Origin: Brevundimonas sp.
Lineage (GTDB): Bacteria; Pseudomonadota; Alphaproteobacteria; Caulobacterales; Caulobacteraceae
Direction of reading: 5' to 3'
NCBI RefSeq assembly: GCF_027487935.1
Contig: NZ_JAIYCP010000024.1
Coordinates: 61,155 to 125,154, forward strand
Length of the DNA: 64,000 bases
Made by a program: the position numbers and the translations under genes. The notes under the pieces were generated by a model. It was not told the DNA's origin. It searched no databases and saw only the letters and a list, made by a program, of their open reading frames with translations. Positions 1-7,853 of this stretch are shown piece by piece. The first letter of the stretch is position 1. Every line of letters begins with the position of its first letter.

Positions 1-374
1 AAGTCACCGCACGCGAGGCCTACCGGAAGGCCGGTCTCGGCCCATCCGATGTGAACTGCTTCGAGGTCCAGGACACGGACGCGTTCTGCGAGATCGAGAT
101 CTATGAGGAACTCGGCCTTTGCCCGGTCGGGGAGGGGGGGCGCCTGATCGACGAAGGCGTAACCGAGATCACCGGCAAGCATCCGGTGAACATGAGCGGG
201 GGATTGATCAGCAAGGGCGAGCCCGTCGGCGCGTCGCACCTTGGGCAGATCGTGGAGATCGTGTCGCAGCTGCGCGGACACGCCGGTCCCCGGCAGGTCG
301 AAGGTGCCAGGGTCGGTCTCGCCCATGTGCTGGGTGCCGGCGGCAACTGCGCCGTGACGATCCTTCAGGCCTGA
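1..374 (+). CDS. Thiolase / SCP2-type acetyl-CoA acetyltransferase, C-terminal part (5' end outside window)
   Basis: Open in frame from the window edge (first whole codon at position 3) to a TGA at 372-374, so only the last ~123 residues are visible. They match the C-terminal half of SCP2/lipid-transfer-type thiolases: a segment around GEGGRLIDEG, then NMSGGLISKGEP, then a GAGGNCAVTIL ending. In classical thiolases the KG-x-P position is KGHP, and this His assists catalysis; here it is Glu (KGEPVGAS). That may be normal for this subfamily or may mark a non-classical thiolase or aldolase-like activity. The next gene starts 2 bp after the stop, so it heads or continues a catabolic operon. The family is clear; the substrate is unknown. 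Confidence 0.8.
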   Translation, partial: VTAREAYRKAGLGPSDVNCFEVQDTDAFCEIEIYEELGLCPVGEGGRLIDEGVTEITGKHPVNMSGGLISKGEPVGASHLGQIVEIVSQLRGHAGPRQVEGARVGLAHVLGAGGNCAVTILQA

Positions 375-376
375 GC

Positions 377-1585
377 ATGGCGGGTCCCCTGTCCCATGTT
401 CGGGTGCTGGACCTCAGTCGCATCATGGCGGGTCCGTGGGCGACCCAGATCCTCGCTGATCTGGGCGCTGACGTGATCAAGGTCGAAAGGCCGGATGTCG
501 GAGACGACACACGCACCTGGGGGCCGCCCTTCGTGGAAGGTGAGGACGGCGAGAAGCTGGCGAGCGGGTATTTCCTGTCCGTCAATCGCGGCAAGCGGTC
601 GATCGCGCTCGACATGTCCCGAGCGGAAGACCAGGCGGTGATCCGTGACCTGGCCCGCGCCTCGGACATCGTGGTCGAGAATTTCAAGGTCGGTGCCCTG
701 GCGAAATACGGCCTCGGCTATGACGATCTTCGTCAGATCAATCCGGCCCTGATCTACGCCTCCGTCACCGGTTTCGGTCAGACCGGACCGCGCCGTGAAC
801 AGTCGGCCTATGACTTCATGGTCCAGGCCATGGGCGGATTGATGAGCGTGACCGGCGAACGCGATGACAAGCCGGGGGGCGGTCCCCAGAAGGTCGGCGT
901 GCCGATCGTGGATCTGATGACCGGCATGTACACGGCCGTGGCGGTCCTCGCCGCCCTGAACCATCGGGAGAAGACCGGCAAGGGCGAGTATATCGACGTC
1001 GGCATGCTCGACGTCCAGACGGCCTTCCTGGCCAACCAGGCCCAGAATTTCCTGCTGTCCGGTCGCGAACCGCGGCGGTCGGGAAACAGCCATCCGAACA
1101 TCCAGCCCCAGGACGTCTATCCGGTCCGTGACGGTCACATCGTCCTTGCCGTCGGAAATGACGGTCAGTTTCGCGCCTTCAGCCAGGCGATCGGTCGCCC
1201 TGATCTGGCCGATGACATCCGGTTTTCGCGGAACGCCGAACGTGTCCGCAATCTGCCGGAGCTTTCAGCGATCATTCGTGAAGCCCTGGTCCAGGAAGAT
1301 CTCGCCGTCTGGGTCAAGCGGCTGGATGCTCTCGGCGTCCCTTGCGGTCCGATCAATACGATCTCGTCCGTGTTCGCCGACCCGCAGGTCCAGGAACGGG
1401 GCCTGCTGAAAACCCTTGATCATCCGCGCATGGGGCCGGTCAAACTGGTCACAAGCCCCATGCGATTTCATCAGGCTCCGCTCAGTTTCGATCGGCCCCC
1501 ACCCTTGCTGGGTGAGCATACCGAAGAAATTCTGGAGGAGTTCGGCTTGCGGGCGCCGGAAGTTGGCGCAGGAAGGCAGCTATGA
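377..1585 (+). CDS. CaiB/BaiF family (class III) CoA-transferase
   Basis: 402 residues, normal length for formyl-CoA:oxalate or carnitine-type CoA-transferases. These move CoA from an acyl-CoA donor to a carboxylic acid without ATP. The N-terminal LDLSRIMAGPWATQ and ADVIKVERP segments are typical. Asp146 in SAYDFMVQAMGG is the expected residue that forms the acyl-aspartyl anhydride. The start at ATG 377 was chosen because the family homology begins there and it lies 2 bp after the thiolase stop; a longer reading frame upstream only shadows the thiolase. The 3' end overlaps the next start by 4 bp (ATGA), which implies translational coupling. It probably activates or recycles CoA for the neighbouring beta-oxidation-type steps. 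The acid substrate cannot be inferred. Confidence 0.88.
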   Translation: MAGPLSHVRVLDLSRIMAGPWATQILADLGADVIKVERPDVGDDTRTWGPPFVEGEDGEKLASGYFLSVNRGKRSIALDMSRAEDQAVIRDLARASDIVVENFKVGALAKYGLGYDDLRQINPALIYASVTGFGQTGPRREQSAYDFMVQAMGGLMSVTGERDDKPGGGPQKVGVPIVDLMTGMYTAVAVLAALNHREKTGKGEYIDVGMLDVQTAFLANQAQNFLLSGREPRRSGNSHPNIQPQDVYPVRDGHIVLAVGNDGQFRAFSQAIGRPDLADDIRFSRNAERVRNLPELSAIIREALVQEDLAVWVKRLDALGVPCGPINTISSVFADPQVQERGLLKTLDHPRMGPVKLVTSPMRFHQAPLSFDRPPPLLGEHTEEILEEFGLRAPEVGAGRQL

Positions 1586-2262
1586 CGAGCACCAACGGAA
1601 TCGGTCACGGGCGCATAAGGTTGTTCGACGGTGATGGTCTGACGCCCGCGCAAAAGGCGATTTACGACACGGTCGTGAATGGACCCCGTGGGCGGATGGT
1701 CGGCCCGCTCAGGGCGGCGCTTCACTCGCCGGAGCTGGCCGACCGCTGGTCGAAACTCGGCGAGTATCTTCGCTACAAGACATCGTTGTCTCCGGTACAG
1801 AGCGAACTGGCGATCCTCGTTACCGCCCGACACTGGAGCAGTGATACCGAGTGGGCGATCCACGCGGACATCGCGCGTGTCGTGGGCCTGGATTCCGGGA
1901 TCATCGAGGCCATCCGCCGGTGCATCACACCGCCGTTCACCGATCCCGACCAGGCCCTGATCTATGAGTATGCCCGGCAGCTGCTCCAGACCGGGCATGT
2001 CAGTGGCGAGATCTACAATCTGCTGCACAAGCGTTTCGAGGATGTCTGGCTGGTCGAGCTGACCGCGCTGATCGGCTACTACTCCATGGTGGCGATGACC
2101 CTGAACGCTCACAGCATCCCCAGACCGCATAACTCCCGTGAGAGTCTGCTCCCGATCGGTGGCGAGCCCTCGCGGCTGCCGGAGATTTCTCCGGACGCCA
2201 TCGGCGCGTTGTTCGCCGGCAATAGCCTCTCCCGTGTCGCAGACGTCCAGCCTGCGGAGTAG
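1582..2262 (+). CDS. Carboxymuconolactone decarboxylase (AhpD-like) family protein
   Basis: 226 residues with a CMD-family helical core. The segment ARHWSSDTEWAIHADIA corresponds to the helix that carries CxxC in AhpD-type peroxidases. Both cysteines are missing, so a redox role is unlikely; the Trp/Glu/His pattern (W..D.EW..H) is that of the non-redox members annotated as gamma-carboxymuconolactone decarboxylase-like. It overlaps the CoA-transferase stop by 4 bp and precedes the dehydrogenase start by 4 bp, so it belongs to the same transcript. Its reaction is unknown; a hydratase, decarboxylase or isomerase role on the pathway intermediate is possible. No signal peptide is seen. Confidence 0.75.
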   Translation: MTSTNGIGHGRIRLFDGDGLTPAQKAIYDTVVNGPRGRMVGPLRAALHSPELADRWSKLGEYLRYKTSLSPVQSELAILVTARHWSSDTEWAIHADIARVVGLDSGIIEAIRRCITPPFTDPDQALIYEYARQLLQTGHVSGEIYNLLHKRFEDVWLVELTALIGYYSMVAMTLNAHSIPRPHNSRESLLPIGGEPSRLPEISPDAIGALFAGNSLSRVADVQPAE

Positions 2263-2266
2263 ACCC

Positions 2267-3754
2267 TTGCGTGTTGGAGTGGTGGGCGCAGGGGCCATGG
2301 GCTCCGGGATCGCCTCGGTGGCGGCCCAGGCCGGCTTTGGCGTCAAACTGTATGACCGTGTGCCCGGTGCGGCGAGAGCCGCCCTGATCGGACTCGCCTC
2401 GGATCTTGCCCGTCAGGTGAAGAAGGGGCGGTTCACGGCCGCGGAGGCGCTGAAGATCCAGTCAGGACTGGAGGCCGTTGAGTCTCTCGAGGAACTCGCC
2501 GACAGCGACCTCGTTATCGAGGCCATAGCCGAGAACCTCGGGGCCAAGGTCGATCTGTTCCGCGCGCTCGATGACATCGTCGGGCCGGACGCCATCCTGG
2601 CCACCAATACCTCTTCGCTCAGTATTGATGCGATCGCTGCGCCCACCCGTTGTCCCGGGCGGGTGGTCGGCATGCATTTCTTCAACCCGCCGGTCGCCAT
2701 GCGGCTGGTCGAGGTTGTGTCCGGAGCCATGGTCAACCCGGCTGTGGCCGACCGGATCTTCGCGCTCGCCGCAGACTGGGGAAAGTCACCGGTTCGCTGC
2801 GCCTCCACGCCGGGCTTCATCGTCAATCGTGTCGCCCGCCCCTTCTACGGCGAGGCCCTGAAACTGCTGGAGATGCGTGCCTGTTCTCCGGAGGTGATCG
2901 ACACGGTCGTAAAACAGGGCGGCGGCTTCCGGATGGGGCCGGTCGAACTGATGGATTTCATCGGACACGATGTGAATTTCGCGGTGACCCAGTCGGTTTT
3001 CGACGCGTTTTTTCACGATCCCCGCTATCGCCCCTCCCTGGTCCAGAAGGCCCTGGTCGATGCGGGCCGGTTGGGCCGCAAATCGGGCGCGGGCTTCTAT
3101 GTCTATCAGGACGGCCAGCCGACTTCGGCTCTTCCGGCACCGGCCTGGCCCGCCCCGGGCACTGTCCGGCTCGGGTGCGATGCGACATCAGGTCTGGCCG
3201 GAAGGTTCCGGACCAGTGACCTCGAACCGGTCGTGCATGACGGGACCGGCGGGGTGCGCATCGGTGATGTACTGATCGTCGAGACGGACGGCCGGACGGC
3301 CCTTCAGTGCGAGCTCGAGACCGGAGAGCCGGTCGTGGTCGTCGATCTGGTGATGGACGAGGAAACCGCCACAGCCCGGTCTGCGGCAGTATCCCCCGGG
3401 GTCTCCGATGCGGCGCGCGATGCCGTCGGCGCGGCCTTTGCGGGTCTGGGCCAGACCCTCCATTTCATGGACGACGTTCCGGGTCTGGTGCTCGGCCGAA
3501 CCCTCGCCATGATTGCAAACGAGGCCGCTGACGCCCTTCAGCAGGGCGTGGCTTCGGCGGCCGACATCGACGCCGCCATGGTCAAGGGAGCCAACTATCC
3601 GGTCGGCCCCCTCGCATGGTCGGACAAACTGGGTTCGGGACGGCTGGTGTCCATTCTGGATGCCCTGGCCCTGGCGGCCCCCGATGGTCGCTATCGCCCG
3701 TCGCCCCTGCTTCGGCGGGCGGCCTTGACCGGCGCGAGCCTCGCGCCGGCCTGA
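2267..3754 (+). CDS. 3-hydroxyacyl-CoA dehydrogenase (PaaH-like, two C-terminal domains)
   Basis: 495 residues from a TTG start at 2267. This start was chosen because a GGAG ribosome site (2256-2259) lies just upstream and translation then opens directly with the NAD-binding strand (MRVGVVGAGAMGSG). Starts further upstream lie inside the preceding gene. The order is Rossmann domain, the MHFFNPP segment around the catalytic His, a first C-terminal helical domain, and a second one near residues 395-485 (ANYPVGPLAW). This is the layout of PaaH/FadB2-type enzymes that oxidise 3-hydroxyacyl-CoA to 3-ketoacyl-CoA with NAD+. The partial thiolase upstream would cleave such a product. The stop lies in a perfect palindrome shared with the convergent gene. 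Confidence 0.88.
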   Translation: MRVGVVGAGAMGSGIASVAAQAGFGVKLYDRVPGAARAALIGLASDLARQVKKGRFTAAEALKIQSGLEAVESLEELADSDLVIEAIAENLGAKVDLFRALDDIVGPDAILATNTSSLSIDAIAAPTRCPGRVVGMHFFNPPVAMRLVEVVSGAMVNPAVADRIFALAADWGKSPVRCASTPGFIVNRVARPFYGEALKLLEMRACSPEVIDTVVKQGGGFRMGPVELMDFIGHDVNFAVTQSVFDAFFHDPRYRPSLVQKALVDAGRLGRKSGAGFYVYQDGQPTSALPAPAWPAPGTVRLGCDATSGLAGRFRTSDLEPVVHDGTGGVRIGDVLIVETDGRTALQCELETGEPVVVVDLVMDEETATARSAAVSPGVSDAARDAVGAAFAGLGQTLHFMDDVPGLVLGRTLAMIANEAADALQQGVASAADIDAAMVKGANYPVGPLAWSDKLGSGRLVSILDALALAAPDGRYRPSPLLRRAALTGASLAPA

Positions 3755-3765
3755 CCGGTCAGGCC
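3748..3765. terminator. 18-bp perfect palindrome containing both convergent stop codons
   Basis: GGCCTGACCGGTCAGGCC reads identically on both strands. It contains the TGA of the dehydrogenase (3752-3754) and the stop of the opposite-strand hydrolase-like gene (3759-3761). A second hairpin, GGCGCGA-GCC-TCGCGCC (3731-3747), abuts it. There is no T-tract, so a role as bidirectional terminator or mRNA 3' stabiliser is inference. Confidence 0.4.
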
Positions 3766-4685
3766 CGGAGGAACTCCAGCACCAGGCTGTTGAACGCCTC
3801 ATACTGTTCCCAGTAGGCCGAGTGCCCGGCCTCTGCGATCACGGCGGTCCGGACATTGGGCAGATGGCTGGCGTACTGCCGCATCACGGCCGGCGGGGAG
3901 TAGAGATCCGCAGAGCCCGTGAACAGCAGGGCCCGTGTCTGGATCCGGCTCAGGGCCTCGCCGGTAATGTCATTCCGGCTGGGCTGGCGAATGCGCGCGC
4001 CGTGTTTGGAAGCCTGCTCAAGCGCCTCCCAGGCCGCCGTACCCTCCGGATTGGCCGCACGGTAGGACGGCCCCAGTTCCCGGAAGCTCGCCGCCATGTC
4101 CGAGAAGCCGGGGGCCGAGATCCGACGGATCGATGCGCGATAGTCGGGATCCGTTCCCCCGCCCTGCGAGCAGGCGATGGTCAGGCTGAGAAGCCGTTCC
4201 GGATAGGAGAGGGCGAAGTCGGGGACGACAAAGCCGCCCGCCGCCGAACCCAGGATGTGGAACCGGTCGATTCCGAGGTGGTCAACGAGGGCCTTGAGGT
4301 CGTCGGCGGCACTGACGGTTGTCCCGTCAGGGCCCCGTTCGGAGCCGGCATGACCGCGCCGCGAATAGCCGACCACGCGGTAGCCGGCGGCGGCGAACAC
4401 ACCTCTCTGATAGGCCCAGATGTCCTTGGAACCCGTCGCCGGATGGAGCAGGACCAGGGCCGGTCCCGAGCCACCCGTGTCCCAATAGGCGAGACGGGCT
4501 TCGCCGACGTCGGCCATACCCTCTGTGGCTGATGTGACAGGCGGCGTGATCCAGCTTGTCTGTGCCGGGATCAGGCGGGTTTCCGACGGGGCTGCTGCGG
4601 CTCTGGCCGGGTGGGCGACGAGCGCGGCCGCCGCGGCCGCTACCGTCATCGGGCCGAGTCCCCGGCGCGTAATCTCGTGGCTCAC
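3759..4685 (-). CDS. Exported alpha/beta-hydrolase-fold protein with Ala at the nucleophile position
   Basis: 308 residues. The N-terminus (TRRGLGPM, then an Ala-rich stretch ending near ARAAAAP, residue ~33) looks like a twin-arginine or Sec signal, so it is probably periplasmic. The rest is a standard alpha/beta-hydrolase fold: LVLLHPATGS, YSRRGHAGS, a late acid in FTGSADLYSPP, and the catalytic-type His in EAGHSAYWE. At the nucleophile elbow, where the family has G-x-S-x-G, the sequence is G146-S-A-A-G150, so Ala148 sits where the Ser should be. Unless Ser147 is used, this may be a non-hydrolytic member, such as a binding protein or lyase. It is convergent with the dehydrogenase (4 bp apart) and divergent from the receptor gene. 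The fold is confident, the activity is not. Confidence 0.78.
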   Translation of the reverse strand: MSHEITRRGLGPMTVAAAAAALVAHPARAAAAPSETRLIPAQTSWITPPVTSATEGMADVGEARLAYWDTGGSGPALVLLHPATGSKDIWAYQRGVFAAAGYRVVGYSRRGHAGSERGPDGTTVSAADDLKALVDHLGIDRFHILGSAAGGFVVPDFALSYPERLLSLTIACSQGGGTDPDYRASIRRISAPGFSDMAASFRELGPSYRAANPEGTAAWEALEQASKHGARIRQPSRNDITGEALSRIQTRALLFTGSADLYSPPAVMRQYASHLPNVRTAVIAEAGHSAYWEQYEAFNSLVLEFLRA

Positions 4686-4994
4686 TGCGATTCTCCTAAC
4701 CGAAAAGCTAGACTATCGGCCTTTAACCCAAATTTGCAACACCGCGCGACCTGGCCGGGCCCGACTGTAGCGGAGAACCGGTGCTCTGCTAAGCTAAAAT
4801 ACGCGATAAAAAACAATATCATGAACCTTCCTTCCCGAGGGCTGTCCGATGCCGGGCAAGCTGCAGGTTGACATTGATCTCAAAGGACAGGCTTAGTGCC
4901 TTTTGAAGGCGGGGAATAAACCGCGCCGGGACTTCAGCAGAATGGCCGGTCAGCGGCGACTGTTGAGCAGGGCAGCAGATCCTCGGGAGGGATT
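4686..4994. other. Intergenic region between the divergent hydrolase-like gene and the TonB receptor gene
   Basis: About 310 bp that is locally AT-richer than its surroundings, for example at 4790-4825. No convincing protein-coding frame is seen. It must carry the promoters of both flanking genes. A possible sigma70-type promoter faces the receptor (4868-4896), and a strong GGGAGG ribosome site lies before the ATG at 4995. No riboswitch or recognised operator was identified. Confidence 0.6.
4868..4896 (+). promoter_or_regulatory. Candidate promoter for the TonB-dependent receptor gene
   Basis: A perfect TTGACA -35 element (4868-4873) is followed after 17 bp by GCTTAG (4891-4896), a weak -10 match. 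This would give a leader of about 95 nt before the start at 4995. It is sequence inspection only; the -10 is poor, so another promoter is possible. Confidence 0.35.
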
Positions 4995-7790
4995 ATGAAA
5001 GTCGAATTGAACGCACCCAAGGGGGCATTCCGCCTCGCGCTTCAGGGCTCGGTGAGCCTCGGTGTCATGGCCATGGCCTTCGCGCTGGGGGCCAGCCCCA
5101 GCCTTGCGCAGACGGCACCGGCGCCGCAAAGCGGTGCGGAAGCCGGCAGCGATCCGGCGGCGACGAGCATCGACGACATCGTCGTAACGGCCACCCGTAT
5201 CGCCCGCCCCGGTTTCGTGGCCCCGACGCCCCTGACGACAGTGGGAACGGAAGAGCTGGAGGCCCGCGGCGCGACCCATGTTCGCGACGTCCTCTATGAT
5301 CTTCCGCAGGTCGTGCGCGCTTCGCCGGGTGGCACCGGTAGCGGTAACCCGGGCGGCCAGTACGTCAACCTGCGCAACCTCGGCAATGCAAGAACCCTGG
5401 TCCTCGTCGACGGACGCCGGGTCGTTCCGACGAACATTGCCGGCAACGTCGACCTGAACATCATTCCGTCTTCACTGGTGGAACGCCTTGAAGTCGTAAC
5501 CGGTGGTGCCTCGGCGGCATGGGGCTCCGATGCCGTTTCCGGCGTGGTCAACATGATCCTGAAGCGGAACATCGAGGGGATCGAGGGCACGATCCAGTAC
5601 AACGTGTCCGAACTGGGCGATAACGACCAGACGACCCTGGAGCTGGCCGCCGGTCATGAATATCTGGACGGCCGGTTGCGGATGGTGATCGCGGGTGAAA
5701 TCTCGGATCTCGAGGGGATCGCTGACGGCGACACCCGGGACTGGGGCCGTCAGCAGCGCGCTTTCATCCTGAACCCCACCTACACGGCGACGAATGGTCA
5801 GTACCGTCTGCTCCCGACCAACACGGCGACATTCTCGCGCATGACCGCGGGCGGGGTGATCTTCAGCGGCCCCCTGGCCAATACCCAATTCGGGCCCGGC
5901 GGCGCGCCGATTCCCTTCACGCTGGGGACCAACGTGGCCTCCCTGTTCATGGACGGCGGCGGCGGGGGCTGGTTGAGCAACCGCATCAACCTGGTATCGC
6001 CGCTTGAGCGGAACAACTTCTATTCGCGGGCGGCGTTCGACGTCAGCGACAAGATCACGGTCTTCGCCGAGGCGTCCCACGCCCGTTCGCGGACAGTTTA
6101 TGACATCATCACGCCCTACGATCAGGGAACCATCCGGATCCAGCGCGACAACGCTTTCCTGCCGGCCGCGACCCGGGCTGCCATGGTCACGGCGAACATC
6201 ACGAATTTCCTGATGGGCCGGGTGAACTACGAGCTCGGCGACGATATCTCGGACGGCACCTATGAAACCAACCGCTTCGTTCTCGGTGCGGACGGAAGGT
6301 TCAATGACAACTGGCACTGGTCCGCCTACTACCAGAAGGGCAAGAGCAACTATGACCTCGATATCACCAGCCGTTATGAAGATAACTGGCTGCTCGGCAT
6401 CGACAGTGTCATCAACCCTGCAACCGGACGGCCGATCTGCCGCTCGACCCTGACGAACCCCACAAACGGGTGCGTTCCGATCAACCTGTTCGGTGCCGGC
6501 TCCATCTCTGCCGAAGCCGCTGACTATGCGATGGGCGTGGGATCCACCCGCTCTGTCTATAATCAGGAGGTTTTTGCGGGGGAACTGACGGGCGACCTCG
6601 GGGCCACCTGGGCCGGGCCGATTTCCTGGGCCACCGGCTTCGAGTTCCGGAACGAGACGCTGAACGTTCAGACCGATGCGGACTCCCAGGCCAACCGCTT
6701 CCGTCTGGGCAATGCCAAGCCGCAGGCGGGGGAGGAGAGCGTCAAGGAGGCCTTCATCGAGACGGTCATCCCGCTGGCGCGTGACCTGCCGTTTGCCCTG
6801 TCGTCCGACATCAACGCTGCAGCCCGTTCGACCGAATACGATCTGTCAGGGCCCGCAACCACCTGGAAGGTTGGCTGGACGCACGAGTTCAATGAACAGG
6901 TTCGACTGCGCGTCACCCGTTCGAGGGACATTCGCGCGCCCCGGCTCAACGAGCTGTTCGCGCCGGGCGGCCGGGGGAGCGGCGTGCTCCTCGATCGTTT
7001 CACCAACACCCAGCCCCGCGTCGTCACGATCACGACCGGCAACCTCAATCTGACGCCGGAAATCGCGGACACGCTGACCTACGGTATCGTGTTCCGGCCC
7101 GCCGCCGTTCCGGGCCTGCAACTGGCTTTCGACGCCTACGATATCAAGATTGAAGACGCGATCGGGAACGTCAGTGCCCAGCAGACCATCGACCGCTGCT
7201 TCGCCGGGACATTGTCGCTCTGCCCGAACATTACCCGGGTCGGCGGCGTCATCACGGAAGTCACCAGCTCCCAGCAGAATTTCTCCCAGGAGCGGACGAC
7301 CGGGTTCGATATCGAAGCGGCCTATGCCATGGAGCTGGAAGCCGGTGGCAGGCTGAGCTTCCGCCTGCTGGCCAGCAAGATGAACGAGATCTCGACCGAT
7401 GACGGTTTCGCGGTCACGGATATCGCCGGTGAAGTCGGACGGAACTGGCGCATAAGCGGCAATGCCTCCTACCGCAACGGCCCGCTGACTCTCTCCGCCA
7501 ACATGCGCTATATCGGCGGCGGAGCGATCGACAACGAATACAATGTCATCGCGCTCGATGTTCAGGACAACTATCAGGATGCCGTGGCCTATTTCGGCGC
7601 GTCCGTCCAATACATGGTCATGGAAACCGACAGCTCGGAGGTCACCGCATTCGGCAGGGTCGATAACCTGTTCGATACGGACCCGCCGATCCTCTATGCG
7701 ACCGGTCAGCAGCCCCAGCAGAGCAACTACGCCCTGTATGACACGGTCGGTCGGAGCTTCTCGGTCGGTCTGCGCTTCAAGTTCAAATAG
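4995..7790 (+). CDS. TonB-dependent outer-membrane receptor
   Basis: 931 residues. A signal peptide is followed by cleavage near residue 38-39 (SPSLAQ). A TonB-box-like segment follows (IDDIVVTATR, residues 59-68), then a plug domain with VRDVLYDLPQV, LRNLGNARTLVLVDGRR and GGASAAWGSDAVSGVVN. The long C-terminal part alternates like a 22-strand barrel, with RDIRAPRLNELFAP and the closing GRSFSVGLRFKFK. It is the CirA/BtuB-like type common in Caulobacterales and sphingomonads for import of complex organic compounds. The start is supported by GGGAGG 6 nt upstream. No anti-sigma or FecA-type N-terminal signalling domain is visible. Neighbours suggest it imports the substrate of the adjacent catabolic and NTF2-like genes; the ligand is unknown. 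Confidence 0.93.
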   Translation: MKVELNAPKGAFRLALQGSVSLGVMAMAFALGASPSLAQTAPAPQSGAEAGSDPAATSIDDIVVTATRIARPGFVAPTPLTTVGTEELEARGATHVRDVLYDLPQVVRASPGGTGSGNPGGQYVNLRNLGNARTLVLVDGRRVVPTNIAGNVDLNIIPSSLVERLEVVTGGASAAWGSDAVSGVVNMILKRNIEGIEGTIQYNVSELGDNDQTTLELAAGHEYLDGRLRMVIAGEISDLEGIADGDTRDWGRQQRAFILNPTYTATNGQYRLLPTNTATFSRMTAGGVIFSGPLANTQFGPGGAPIPFTLGTNVASLFMDGGGGGWLSNRINLVSPLERNNFYSRAAFDVSDKITVFAEASHARSRTVYDIITPYDQGTIRIQRDNAFLPAATRAAMVTANITNFLMGRVNYELGDDISDGTYETNRFVLGADGRFNDNWHWSAYYQKGKSNYDLDITSRYEDNWLLGIDSVINPATGRPICRSTLTNPTNGCVPINLFGAGSISAEAADYAMGVGSTRSVYNQEVFAGELTGDLGATWAGPISWATGFEFRNETLNVQTDADSQANRFRLGNAKPQAGEESVKEAFIETVIPLARDLPFALSSDINAAARSTEYDLSGPATTWKVGWTHEFNEQVRLRVTRSRDIRAPRLNELFAPGGRGSGVLLDRFTNTQPRVVTITTGNLNLTPEIADTLTYGIVFRPAAVPGLQLAFDAYDIKIEDAIGNVSAQQTIDRCFAGTLSLCPNITRVGGVITEVTSSQQNFSQERTTGFDIEAAYAMELEAGGRLSFRLLASKMNEISTDDGFAVTDIAGEVGRNWRISGNASYRNGPLTLSANMRYIGGGAIDNEYNVIALDVQDNYQDAVAYFGASVQYMVMETDSSEVTAFGRVDNLFDTDPPILYATGQQPQQSNYALYDTVGRSFSVGLRFKFK

Positions 7791-7797
7791 CCTCCCG

Positions 7798-7837
7798 GGT
7801 GACGTCTGCAGCCTGGCTGCAGACGTCACCGCCTTTT
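7798..7837 (+). terminator. Rho-independent-like terminator after the TonB receptor gene
   Basis: A perfect 14-bp stem, GGTGACGTCTGCAG (7798-7811) with CTGCAGACGTCACC (7817-7830), and a 5-nt loop are followed by GCCTTTT. It starts 8 bp after the receptor stop and ends 17 bp before the next start. It may uncouple or attenuate expression of the NTF2-like genes from the receptor gene. Confidence 0.7.
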
Positions 7838-7853
7838 CGGCCTTGAGGGTCCC

